64,000 nucleotides of DNA, from positions 1 to 64,000 of the forward strand of contig NZ_CPYD01000005.1 of NCBI RefSeq assembly GCF_001112925.1. The letters are read 5' to 3'. The stretch is from Yersinia nurmii (GTDB taxonomy: Bacteria; Pseudomonadota; Gammaproteobacteria; Enterobacterales; Enterobacteriaceae). Position numbers and translations under genes: made by a program. Position 1 is the first letter of the stretch. Each line of letters begins with the position of its first letter. Under the pieces are notes generated by a model. It saw nothing but the letters and a program-made list of their open reading frames with translations, was not told the origin of the DNA and did not search any database. Positions 1 through 8,522 of this stretch are shown here, piece by piece.

Positions 1-195
1 GCGTCTGGACTCTTCATCAAACTCGTTCGATTATTCGAGCTGAAAGCTCTCACCCCTACGGGGCCGTCGCAAGCGACGTTCAAAGCCGATGAAACGAAAT
101 ACCTCGCTAACTCAGATATCGTGCAAAAATCTTTATTACCTCTGGGTATCATTTTGCTGCTTATTCTCTCAACAACTTCCCACGGCATAGTCTGA
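1..195 (+). other. Open reading frame running in from the left edge, unassigned
   Basis: Frame 1 is open from the first base to a TGA at 193-195 (64 codons). It contains two short palindromes, CCCCTACGGGG and GTCGCAAGCGAC, which look more like an intergenic repeat than protein-coding sequence. The predicted C-terminus is hydrophobic. It could be the 3' end of a gene truncated by the window edge or a chance frame through a repeat. I do not recognise a family. Confidence 0.2.
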
Positions 196-905
196 TAAAA
201 AGGAATTGCAGATAAACCATCGCCGATTCTGTCTGATTCCTAAATGGGTCGTACTCGATAAAAGAAAGCTATCGGGCTAGTGAACATATGAGGGAGAGTA
301 GTGGAATGACTCAAATAGGAAAAACTTATACTGACAGGTTAAATTTATTCGACCTTTAGATATTGATAATAACTATCTTTCAACATCTTTGACGTCAGTG
401 GGGAGGAATTAATATAACCGACACACGATGCTTATCATTTACTTCCTAATAAAAATTATAAGCCGATGAAAACCTGCACTAATTACATTATAGAATCAGT
501 GGCTTAATGTATAAAGACATAATTTCACGCTTTACAATAAACACAACAAGGAAATCATCCACGTCATTATCATACAAATAAAAAATGCCACTAATACAAC
601 GAATTGTCATAAAAACCTCAGCTATAAATCACTGTAGGAATTTTCCCACATAAATTGGTTCGCTTATCCTATGTCCAGCTAGATATATTTTCTATATCAT
701 TCACTCATCAAGTAATAGACGCAGGGAAATAATCACTGCCGAATTACTTTTAATAAAAGGCACGTGGAAACCTGACGAGTATAACCGAATAACATTCGTA
801 AACATAGTCACTAGCCCACTTCACATATATAAAGTTAAACACTCATTCTTATCTAAATAAGAATGAATGCTAGCCGCATATTTAATTATTGTATTGGAGT
901 TTTAA
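196..905. other. Long AT-rich leader of the fimbrial operon, no gene seen
   Basis: About 700 bases without a convincing coding frame on either strand, very AT-rich, ending at the pilin gene. Long AT-rich leaders of this kind are usual upstream of enterobacterial fimbrial operons and are typical H-NS targets (family knowledge). The only strong structure I see is the palindrome at 844-865. Confidence 0.5.
844..865. promoter_or_regulatory. Perfect inverted repeat upstream of the major pilin gene
   Basis: Arms CATTCTTAT (844-852) and ATAAGAATG (857-865) are perfect complements around a CTAA loop, 40 bases before the pilin ATG. No U-tract follows, so it is more likely an operator or a 5' leader hairpin than a terminator. 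Confidence 0.4.
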
Positions 906-1436
906 ATGAATAAGATTACTTTGGCTATCGCGTTATTCTCTGCATCCACAACCGTAGCAATGGCGGCGAGTAATAATACAATTACATTCCAAGGGGAAGT
1001 CACAGCGCAAACCTGTTCAGTGACAGTCAACGGACTTGACGCAAACCCAATGGTTTTGCTGCCAACGGTATCAAGTACAGATTTAGATGCTTCTGGTAAA
1101 ACAGCAGGTAAGACAACCTTTACTCTAGGTGTTGCCGGTTGTGCTTCAGAGGTTACTGATATTGACATCAAAACTGTGTTTGTCGGTAGCCAAGTCACTA
1201 CCGCGGGTAACCTAAAGAATACAGGCACCGCAACCAACGTTGAACTTCAATTACTGAAAGACTCAACTACAACAACCGGTATCGATCTAAATAGCGGTGT
1301 AGCACAAGATGGCATCGTGTTAAAAGCGGGTGATACATCAGCAGAACATGATTTTGCCGTTCAATACTACGCAACAGGAAAAACCACCCCAGGCTCAGTC
1401 ATTGCCTCTGTCCAATATGCGGTTTCTTACCTGTAA
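906..1436 (+). CDS. Type 1-like fimbrial major subunit (pilin)
   Basis: A 176-residue major pilin of the FimA family, exported and polymerised on the cell surface by the chaperone-usher pathway encoded next to it. The signal peptide (about residues 1-20, ending AMA) is followed by the mature N-terminal strand ASNNTITFQG. Two cysteines (in TCSV near 37 and GCAS near 78) fit the conserved pilin disulfide. The C-terminus SVQYAVSYL has the usual penultimate-tyrosine beta strand that is capped by the chaperone. The ATG at 906 is preceded by TTGGAG. It is the first gene of the operon and is separated from the chaperone by hairpins, as expected for the most abundant product. Confidence 0.93.
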   Translation: MNKITLAIALFSASTTVAMAASNNTITFQGEVTAQTCSVTVNGLDANPMVLLPTVSSTDLDASGKTAGKTTFTLGVAGCASEVTDIDIKTVFVGSQVTTAGNLKNTGTATNVELQLLKDSTTTTGIDLNSGVAQDGIVLKAGDTSAEHDFAVQYYATGKTTPGSVIASVQYAVSYL

Positions 1437-1510
1437 AAATATCAGCATGACCGTATAGGATATACTTTAATTAATTGGTGCGGCAGGTACGCTGCAAGTA
1501 AGTAAAATCT

Positions 1511-1587
1511 CCCGAGGAACTTAGGAATAGGTTACTCGGGTGTATGTATGCAGCATATCTCTGACCACACTCGGCGACCAGGGATAT
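1511..1587 (+). promoter_or_regulatory. Two consecutive hairpins between pilin and chaperone genes
   Basis: Stem 1: CCCGAG (1511-1516) pairs with CTCGGG (1535-1540), extended by AAC/GTT after one mismatch. Stem 2: ATATCTCTG (1555-1563) pairs with CAGGGATAT (1579-1587) with one G-U wobble. Neither has a long U-tract. The position fits a partial attenuator or an mRNA-stabilising structure that keeps pilin expression above that of the assembly genes (inference from the known arrangement of fimbrial operons). Confidence 0.45.
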
Positions 1588-1619
1588 AGTTATTTCGACC
1601 GCATTTAGAGGATATCCTC

Positions 1620-2348
1620 ATGGCAATTAATATACCTAGCTACCGTTATCTGTTTATCACTCTTTTACTTTTTATAGGCATGTCTTTTGCCCAGGCTAGC
1701 GTAGTCATGAACGGTAGCCGGATAATTTATTCGGCAGGGGAAAAAGAGCACAGCGTACAATTAACCAATAATGATAGTTTCCCTAATGCCATTCAGGTTT
1801 GGCTAGACAGCGGCGATGCCCAGTCAACACCAGACACAGGTAAGGCTCCTTTTATCGTTACCCCACCATTCTTTCGCATTGAAGCTAATGCAGGACAAAC
1901 ATTACGCTTGAAATATACGGGCAGTGGTCTGCCGACAGACAGAGAGTCGGTGTTCTACCTGAACTTTTTACAGGTGCCCCCCGTCAATAAAGCCGAAAAA
2001 AACAACAAAATGTTAGTGCTGATGCGTAATCGCATTAAAGTATTTTATCGGCCAGAAAATATTGCAGGCCGCGTGGATCAGGTACCCAGCGCACTTACTT
2101 TTAGCCTTCGCCAACGTGGCAAGGATGTCGTTGTCACAGGAAAGAATCCCACTGGTTTCTATGCCACTATTGCCAGCGCGGAAGTCGTTGGAGGTGGGAA
2201 AAAACTTAAAATGAAATCAGAAATGATTGCGCCTATGTCTCAAGCTGAGTGGGTTATTCCGAATTCATCGGCCCCCTCAAATGCTACCGTAAATTTTCTA
2301 CTCGTGAATGATTTCGGTGGGCAAGATACAGGCAGTTATAAAATTTAG
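1620..2348 (+). CDS. Fimbrial periplasmic chaperone (PapD family), first copy
   Basis: A 242-residue PapD/FimC-type chaperone that binds pilins in the periplasm by donor-strand complementation. The signal peptide ends at about residue 26 (SFAQA). The mature protein starts with SVVMNGSRIIYSAGEKEHSVQLTN, followed by the family motif around TPPFFRIEANAGQTLRLKY and LPTDRESVFYLNF. The conserved arginine and lysine of the binding cleft are present in SRIIY and in the IKVFYRP segment. The start codon is preceded by GAGG within the palindrome GAGGATATCCTC (1608-1619). It lies 27 bases before the usher gene, with which it should be co-transcribed. Confidence 0.93.
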   Translation: MAINIPSYRYLFITLLLFIGMSFAQASVVMNGSRIIYSAGEKEHSVQLTNNDSFPNAIQVWLDSGDAQSTPDTGKAPFIVTPPFFRIEANAGQTLRLKYTGSGLPTDRESVFYLNFLQVPPVNKAEKNNKMLVLMRNRIKVFYRPENIAGRVDQVPSALTFSLRQRGKDVVVTGKNPTGFYATIASAEVVGGGKKLKMKSEMIAPMSQAEWVIPNSSAPSNATVNFLLVNDFGGQDTGSYKI

Positions 2349-2375
2349 TAGCACCTTTCCGGCGAAGGAATATTT

Positions 2376-5039
2376 ATGGGGTTTGTACGTGTCAGTCTAA
2401 AAAAGAAGTTCTCCGGCCGTCAAAAAGCATTAACTTTGTGTATTTCTTTAATCTTATATACTGATGCTTCTTTAGCTCAGGAAGAGCCGCAAGGCCTAGA
2501 GTTTGACGAATCTCTTTTTCTAGGGACAAAATTCGCTTCAGGGTTGAATCAACTGAATAAAGAGAATGCCATAACCGCCGGAAATTACGATGCTGTAGAT
2601 ATTCTGATTAATAACAGGCCATTTAAACGTACTACCGTTAAATTTATTAAGGATGCTGATTCGTCAGAGGTCTACCCTTGCCTGAATGATGAACTCTTAA
2701 CTGCCGCTGGCGTTGAACTCACCGCTAAAGGCGATCCCCTTTCCCAACAATCCAACGCACCTGAAATAGAATCACCCCCTGCGGATTCTGCGATTCCGCT
2801 GGCAGAACAATGTGTTCCGCTGGCCGAGCGAGTCAAAGGCGCGTCATTTCACTTTGATCAGGCAAAACTGCGATTAGAGCTATCAATTCCACAAGCCCTA
2901 TTAAAAAAACGGCCTCGGGGTTATATCGAGCGGAGCGAATGGGAAGAAGGTGAAAATCTCGCATTCGTTAATTACAGCTCCAACTTTTATCGCAGTGATA
3001 CAAAATCCCAACAGCAAAATAGCACTTCTGATTATGCTTTTATGGGATTAAAAAGCGGGCTTAATTTAGGATTGTGGCAAATACGCCAGCAATCCAACCT
3101 GCGCTATTCCAATAACAGCAACGGTAGCGATAGCCAATGGAATAACATTCGTACTTATTTACAACGCCCTATTCCCCAATTGGATAGTCAATTAACGCTG
3201 GGTGAAACTTTCACTGACAGTACGTTATTCGGCACCATGTCATTTCGTGGAGCAAAAATAGCCACCGATCAACGCATGTGGCCGGAATCAATGCGCGGCT
3301 TTGCTCCAGAAGTCCGTGGGGTTGCCAGTACCAATGCGCGAGTCATTATTCGCCAGAATGGCCGTGAAATTTATGAAACCAACGTCGCCCCCGGCCCGTT
3401 TGTTATTAATGACTTATACAGCACCACCAGCCAGGGCGATCTCAACGTTGAGATCATAGAAGCTAACGGTAGCCGTTCAACATTTACTGTGCCATTCAGC
3501 GCCGTACCTGATTCAATGCGCCCTGGCATAAGCCGTTATAGTGCAGTCGCCGGGGAATCACGCGACTTTACCAACATTGATAACTATTTCGCTGATTTTA
3601 CTTATGAACGCGGCCTCACAAATCAGCTAACGGGTAACTCCGGTCTTCGTTTAGCGAAAGACTATACCGCGCTGCTGGCCGGAGGAGTCATTGGCACTTC
3701 AGTCGGCGCTTTCGGCCTCAATACTACCTACTCTCACGCTAAGGTCGAAAACGACCAAACCCAGAATGGCTGGCGTATGCAGGCAACTTATAGCCAGACA
3801 TTCAGCGAAACCGGAACGACCTTTTCATTGGCGGGATACCGCTATTCAACCAAAGGTTATCGCGATTTAAACGATGTGTTTGGCGTTCGTTCCGTGCAAA
3901 AGAATGGTGGAATATGGGATTCATCAACCTATAAACAACGCAGTCAGTTTACCACCACAGTCAATCAGAATATGGGGCGTTTTGGTCAGCTTTATGCCTC
4001 TGCCTCAACCAGCGATTATTATAATGATACGCAGAGGGATACCCAGTTACAGCTGGGTTATTCAAATAACTATAGAGATATCAGCTATAACCTAGCTATT
4101 AGCCGGCAGCGTAGCGTTTATACCTCGACGCTGTATGGTTGGGAAACCGAAGAGAGTAATAATACGACGACGACACGCTATGGCAATACCGAGAACATCG
4201 CGACATTAACGCTGTCTATTCCGCTAAATATAGGCAGCAGAAGCCAATATCTATCGATGTCTGCCAACCGCAATCCGAAAAGCGGCAATAGCTACCAAAC
4301 ATCGCTATCAGGCACTGTCGGTGAGCGGAATTCCTTTAACTATTCGGTTAATGCTGGCTATGACGATAACAAAATCGGCAATAACTCAAATAGTTGGGGA
4401 GCTAATGTGCAACAACAATTCCCTAATGCGACCGTCAACGGCAGCTATTCGCGCGGCAATAATTACACCCAATATGGTGCCGGTGCGCGCGGTGCTGCCG
4501 TTATTCATGGCAAAGGCGTAACATTTGGGCCTTATTTGGGTGAAACATTCGGTTTAATTGAAGCGGATGGCGCCCAAGGGGCAAGAGTTCGCAACGCGCA
4601 AGGTTCCCGGATTGATAACAATGGCTTTGCTCTGGTGCCGGCGTTAACGCCTTATAATTACAATACGATAGGTTTAGATACCAAAGGCATTAATCGTAAT
4701 ACCGAACTGAAAGAAAATCAGGGTCGCGTGGTTCCTTACGCCGGTGCCGCAGTGAAAGTTAAATTCGAGACACTGACCGGCTATGCGATATTAATTCAGA
4801 CTCAAACCGCCGAGGGTGAAGGGTTACCGCTGGGTGCCGACGTGTATAACAGTCAAGATGAAATTGTCGGTATGGTGGGTCAGGGAAACCAGATCTATGT
4901 CCGTGTGAAAGACAAAAAAGGTTTGCTGCATGTCCGCTGGGGTGAAAACAGCGGTGAGCAATGTGAGTTACCTTATACTTTCGATGATCAGGATACCGAG
5001 CAAGATATTATCCATATAACAGGCAGTTGCCGCCGTTAA
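2376..5039 (+). CDS. Fimbrial outer-membrane usher
   Basis: An 887-residue usher of the PapC/FimD family that receives chaperone-subunit complexes and extrudes the fimbria through a 24-strand barrel. The signal peptide covers about residues 1-34 (ending SLAQ). An N-terminal periplasmic domain opens with LEFDESLFLG. The beta-barrel carries the DQRMWPESMRGFAPEVRG segment, the usual landmark next to the plug, then PGPFVINDLYST. The C-terminal domain ends with the conserved cysteine pair (EQCELPY and ITGSC). Length is at the upper end for the family. The start has AAGGA seven bases upstream. The stop overlaps the region of the tip gene start, suggesting coupled translation. Confidence 0.95.
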   Translation: MGFVRVSLKKKFSGRQKALTLCISLILYTDASLAQEEPQGLEFDESLFLGTKFASGLNQLNKENAITAGNYDAVDILINNRPFKRTTVKFIKDADSSEVYPCLNDELLTAAGVELTAKGDPLSQQSNAPEIESPPADSAIPLAEQCVPLAERVKGASFHFDQAKLRLELSIPQALLKKRPRGYIERSEWEEGENLAFVNYSSNFYRSDTKSQQQNSTSDYAFMGLKSGLNLGLWQIRQQSNLRYSNNSNGSDSQWNNIRTYLQRPIPQLDSQLTLGETFTDSTLFGTMSFRGAKIATDQRMWPESMRGFAPEVRGVASTNARVIIRQNGREIYETNVAPGPFVINDLYSTTSQGDLNVEIIEANGSRSTFTVPFSAVPDSMRPGISRYSAVAGESRDFTNIDNYFADFTYERGLTNQLTGNSGLRLAKDYTALLAGGVIGTSVGAFGLNTTYSHAKVENDQTQNGWRMQATYSQTFSETGTTFSLAGYRYSTKGYRDLNDVFGVRSVQKNGGIWDSSTYKQRSQFTTTVNQNMGRFGQLYASASTSDYYNDTQRDTQLQLGYSNNYRDISYNLAISRQRSVYTSTLYGWETEESNNTTTTRYGNTENIATLTLSIPLNIGSRSQYLSMSANRNPKSGNSYQTSLSGTVGERNSFNYSVNAGYDDNKIGNNSNSWGANVQQQFPNATVNGSYSRGNNYTQYGAGARGAAVIHGKGVTFGPYLGETFGLIEADGAQGARVRNAQGSRIDNNGFALVPALTPYNYNTIGLDTKGINRNTELKENQGRVVPYAGAAVKVKFETLTGYAILIQTQTAEGEGLPLGADVYNSQDEIVGMVGQGNQIYVRVKDKKGLLHVRWGENSGEQCELPYTFDDQDTEQDIIHITGSCRR

Positions 5040-5044
5040 CAATT

Positions 5045-6424
5045 ATGAGAAAAATAATGTTAAGACCAACGAAGCAGTTAATACCTTGCGAAGTATCACG
5101 GCCAATGTCCACTGCCTGTTATCGTCGCCCGCGCATTCTGGCTGGTGTAATAATACTGATCGGGCTAAGCAGTAGTTCTGCCTGGTCAGCCTGCTCTAAA
5201 ATTACCTCGCAAAATCAGCTAGGTGCCGGTGATGGGACGGCGGGATCCTGGGCGGGCTCTCTGGACAACAATAACGGTTCGCTGGGTTTGCCGGGTATAA
5301 TTGACCTCAGTACCAATGCGAATTTCCAGCCGGATGGCACATTATTAGCAGCAGCAACATCAAACTTTACCACTTTTGCCCTGAATACTGGCTATGATCC
5401 CGAACGAGTACTATTCCGCTGTGATGCAGCCGACGTTGATCAGATCTTCGAAATGTATGCCACAAACGGTGATAACGATTATGCGGGTAAAAATGAGGAC
5501 GGCACCATTGCTGGCAACGTTCCCTCTGGCTTTGCCACCTATGTACGTAACGTTGTTATCCGAATTACCAATTTATCAACTGGAGAGTATTATTCTAGAT
5601 TATGGAAAGGCCGTCGCCTGACCGACCTTGATACGGACAGCAGCGGTCGCATTCTGGTTAAAGCGAAGAACTTCAGCAATATCTATACCGAACTGTTTCG
5701 CATTGATTATGCCCGAAGTGGCACCAATAACTCGGCCTCTTATACCTATGCCTACACTCAGCCCAACGCCTATATTGCCTTTAAAGGGCCGGGTATCAAT
5801 GGGCCAATTGAAGGCACCGATTCAGTATCAAACTGGCCCGGCTGGTATGGAACCTGGCCTGCGTCAATCGGCCTGTACAATTATGTTACCTTCCGCCGAA
5901 CGACGATTTGTGCGGTGACCAATTTTACTCCAACGGTGATATTACCCAGAATTTCTGTGGCAGAGCTGAATAGCGGCGGCACCAGTTCGGCGGAGTTTAA
6001 CGTGGATTTCCAATGCCAGACTGGCATCACCTCTGGAGTGACTTCTGGCGCAGTTGCGATGGGTTTTTTGGTTCCCGCAGCAAACGCAGCACAAGCTCAA
6101 GCATTGGGATTAATGAATGGCAGTGGTGGGATCAGCCATTTGGTATCAGATAATTATGGTGCATCCGGAACGGCCAGCGGCGTCGGTATTCGTATTTATC
6201 GCAACAACAACCCAATTAATCTGCTATCTAAAAACGTGACATTAACCGGTAATAGCGGTGGCTGGTATGGCATCTTCGACGGCGCGCAGCAAACCACCGG
6301 CAGTGTCACCGGCGGAAATAGCTACACTGAAAACTTTCGGGCTGAGTTAGGCAAGATCAGCGGGCAAACTGTTACTCCTGGAGCGGTGAATGCACATGCA
6401 CAAGTGGTTATCCGTGTTCAATAA
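5045..6424 (+). CDS. Fimbrial tip / minor subunit, putative adhesin
   Basis: About 460 residues, far longer than a simple pilin, so a two-domain tip protein is likely: an N-terminal receptor-binding domain (to about residue 290) and a C-terminal pilin domain. The C-terminal end (AHAQVVIRVQ) is the beta strand that engages the chaperone. The hydrophobic segment ILAGVIILIGLSSSSAWSA is the signal peptide, with ACSK starting the mature protein. Start choice is uncertain: ATGs at 5045, 5057 and 5105 are in frame, and a TTG at 5027 overlaps the usher. 5045 lies five bases after the usher stop and 5105 gives a standard-length signal peptide. The ligand cannot be read from the sequence. Confidence 0.82.
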   Translation: MRKIMLRPTKQLIPCEVSRPMSTACYRRPRILAGVIILIGLSSSSAWSACSKITSQNQLGAGDGTAGSWAGSLDNNNGSLGLPGIIDLSTNANFQPDGTLLAAATSNFTTFALNTGYDPERVLFRCDAADVDQIFEMYATNGDNDYAGKNEDGTIAGNVPSGFATYVRNVVIRITNLSTGEYYSRLWKGRRLTDLDTDSSGRILVKAKNFSNIYTELFRIDYARSGTNNSASYTYAYTQPNAYIAFKGPGINGPIEGTDSVSNWPGWYGTWPASIGLYNYVTFRRTTICAVTNFTPTVILPRISVAELNSGGTSSAEFNVDFQCQTGITSGVTSGAVAMGFLVPAANAAQAQALGLMNGSGGISHLVSDNYGASGTASGVGIRIYRNNNPINLLSKNVTLTGNSGGWYGIFDGAQQTTGSVTGGNSYTENFRAELGKISGQTVTPGAVNAHAQVVIRVQ

Positions 6425-7157
6425 TATGCCATTCAAACACCTAACTAGCGGTATCACCAGCTTACTTTTGCTACTAATCGTGGCTCCTAGCACACCCGCA
6501 GTGGCCAGCGTGATAGCAGAGAGAACGCGCGTGATCTTTAGTGAAGGTCATACTGAAGAGTCACTGCAATTGGTTAACAGCAATAGCTATCCGGTGGCGG
6601 TGCAGGTCTGGGTGGATAATGGCGATTTAATGGCAACGCCGGAGAAAGCTATTTCTCCCGTATTAGTGCTTCCGCCGCTGTTTCGTCTACAACCTCAGGC
6701 GCAGCGCAGCCTGCGACTCATTTTATCTGGCGTCAGTAAGTTGCCAACAGATAGAGAGTCCGCATTTTGGCTCAATGTTTATGAAATTCCGCCCAAAACT
6801 GTCACTAAAGTCGATAACGAGTCTTTCGTGACATTGGCCTTACGTATGCAATACAAAGTATTTTATCGCCCTAAGAATATACCTGCGCCGGGAGACACGC
6901 TGAGTAAAGCATTAACCTTCACTTTAGAGCGCGACGGCGATACCGCAGTGGTCAAAGTTGATAATCCGACGCCTTATTATGCGTCGTTAGCGTCCCTGAC
7001 ATTAGGCTCAGCGGAAAGCCTGCCGGATATGGTTTCCCCATTTTCAACGCTCAATTTTCCTCTCAACCGCGCTCCGGCGGCTGGCAGTACTCGCCTGACT
7101 TTTGCCTTGATTGATGATTTAGGAAACAGTAAGGGTTTTAGCGCCAATCTAAAATAA
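6390..7157 (+). CDS. Fimbrial periplasmic chaperone (PapD family), second copy
   Basis: A second PapD-type chaperone (up to 255 residues). Family motifs are SVIAERTRVIFSEG at the mature N-terminus, the PLFRLQPQAQRSLRLIL segment, LPTDRESAFWLNVYEIPP and YKVFYRP. The ATG at 6390 has GGAG six bases upstream but lies inside the tip gene. The ATG at 6426, directly after the tip stop, gives a cleaner signal peptide (MPFKHLTSGITSLLLLLIVA) and may be the true start. It differs clearly from the first chaperone, so it probably serves a particular subunit, most simply the tip protein encoded just upstream (inference). Confidence 0.88.
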   Translation: MHMHKWLSVFNNMPFKHLTSGITSLLLLLIVAPSTPAVASVIAERTRVIFSEGHTEESLQLVNSNSYPVAVQVWVDNGDLMATPEKAISPVLVLPPLFRLQPQAQRSLRLILSGVSKLPTDRESAFWLNVYEIPPKTVTKVDNESFVTLALRMQYKVFYRPKNIPAPGDTLSKALTFTLERDGDTAVVKVDNPTPYYASLASLTLGSAESLPDMVSPFSTLNFPLNRAPAAGSTRLTFALIDDLGNSKGFSANLK

Positions 7158-7415
7158 AGTGTTTTTCTGTTGCAAAAGCGCGGTTGGGTTCTTTCCCTCC
7201 GCCATTTGCCTCTCTCCCCGCACCGCAATACCACACAGACTCATTCCGTAAGACCTTTGTATATCAGAGCGACCCAATTGTTCTATTTATAGAACGTAAA
7301 GAGCTATTTTTGCGTCTACACCGTTTTTTGTGGTGAATATATAGTAATTAAGTGAAACAGTTTTACTGAAACCTAACTGATTCGGTCGCACCTAAACCCA
7401 ACAAAGGAGAATACG
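7158..7415. other. Intergenic, no gene seen
   Basis: Between the fimbrial operon and a decayed hydrolase gene. I see no clear intrinsic terminator for the fimbrial operon and no credible coding frame. AAAGGAG at 7404-7410 is the surviving ribosome-binding site of the pseudogene that follows. Confidence 0.4.
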
Positions 7416-8066
7416 ATATCTATCCCAGCTAATTTCAACGGTCAACATGTCAACGATTTCGTGATGCTGTGGATCGATCACCAAAGCGGCCTCTTCCAGA
7501 CCGTAGCCGATATGCCAATGCCGGAACTATGCGCTCGGGTCGCTGGCGACGCTGTGCAACATGCCGGTGATTACCACGGCTTCCGTTCCACAAGGTCCGA
7601 ATGGCCCGTTGATTCCAGAAACTCATGCACATGCGCCGCACGCCCAATACGTGGCACGTTAAGGTGAAATCAATGCCTGGAACAACGAGGATTTTGTTAA
7701 AGCGGTAAAAGCAACCGGACGCCTCCCCTGATTATCGCAGGCACTAGTACCCGTGTTTGTATGGCTTTCCCGTCCATTAGCGCCGTTGCCAAAGGGTATA
7801 GAGTGTTCGCAGTCATCAGTGCATCAGACACTTACAGCAAGATGGCGCAGGAAATTACGCTTGCCCGAATCGTTCCGGCAGGCGTAGTACCAATGGATAC
7901 CGCCGCCGTTGACGCAGAGCTTCAGAGAACCTGGAATCGCGCGGACGCCGAAGTATGGGCGGAGGTTTATACTCAAATATTCCCAGCCTATCAATTGCTG
8001 ATTGAAAGCTATAGCAAAGCTCAGGAAGTGATGAAAAATAACGAGAAACTGGATTCTCAGCGTTAA
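7416..8066 (+). pseudogene. Decayed YcaC-type cysteine hydrolase (isochorismatase-like)
   Basis: Reading across frames recovers a roughly 216-residue isochorismatase-fold hydrolase like YcaC: FVMLWIDHQSGLFQTV with the catalytic-type Asp, then PVITTASVPQGPNGPLIPE, INAWNNEDFVKAVKATGR, PLIIAGTSTRVCMAFPSIS with the nucleophile Cys, and a C-terminal helix ending KLDSQR. At least four lesions are visible. The start codon after AAAGGAG is ATA, not ATG. There is a frameshift near 7530, an in-frame TAA at 7660-7662, and a second frameshift near 7722. The two frameshifts cancel, so both ends are in the same frame. Only the last third (from 7761) remains a clean open frame. Confidence 0.85.
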
Positions 8067-8067
8067 T

Positions 8068-8391
8068 CTATAAGTCATCCTGAGGTAATCCAATGATCTG
8101 CGCGGCTTCAGTCTCCACTAGCATAGCGCTACACTTGGTGTAGTAAGCCTGCCCCAATTCGGTAACAGCAAAAATACGGGTTGAACGTAGGATAAACCAC
8201 ACGCCCAAACGTTCCTCTAGCATACCAATGCGCCTGCTAAGTTTGGATTTGGGCATATCCAGAGCGCGAACAGCCTGAGAAAATCCACCGTGCTCCACGA
8301 CCTGGACGTAGTAATACGGGTCATCAAGATCTTGACGTAGAGAAAAGGCGTTGAGAATACAATGTATTGAAGAAAAAATAACGCATAGCAC
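8068..8391 (-). pseudogene. LysR-family regulator remnant (DNA-binding domain only)
   Basis: About 90 residues match the N-terminal winged helix of a LysR regulator: YYYVQVVEHGGFSQAVRALDMPKSKLSRRIGMLEERLGVWFILRSTR, then FAVTELGQAYYTKCSAMLVE. The frame ends after IIGLPQDDL. The whole effector-binding domain (about 200 residues) is missing. The codon before RQDL, where the family usually starts with ATG, reads CTA, and the longer upstream start gives an unrelated leader. With the decayed hydrolase ending two bases away, this looks like a pair that lost function together. Confidence 0.78.
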
Positions 8392-8424
8392 ACATACTGA
8401 TATTTGATTTATTGGTTCTGTTAA

Positions 8425-8512
8425 AGAATGCTGCGCACCTGTTTCCCCCCTATTTCCTATGCCTCTATTCCTTATTTATTGGGAAAAGAATATAGGTGGA
8501 GCACAGCATTCT
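8425..8512. repeat. Long imperfect inverted repeat downstream of kefC
   Basis: AGAATGCTGCGCACCT (8425-8440) is matched in inverse by AGGTGGAGCACAGCATTCT (8494-8512), allowing one mismatch and a 3-base insertion. The interior also has partly complementary pyrimidine- and purine-rich stretches. It lies a few bases after the kefC stop and may end that transcript, but the length and loop resemble a small palindromic intergenic element rather than a simple terminator. Confidence 0.45.
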
Positions 8513-8522
8513 AGTTAGGTCA

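Noticed and set aside
196..905. Phase-variable invertible promoter for the fimbriae
   Set aside because: I see no matching pair of longer inverted repeats flanking a promoter and no recombinase gene nearby; the only palindrome has a four-base loop.
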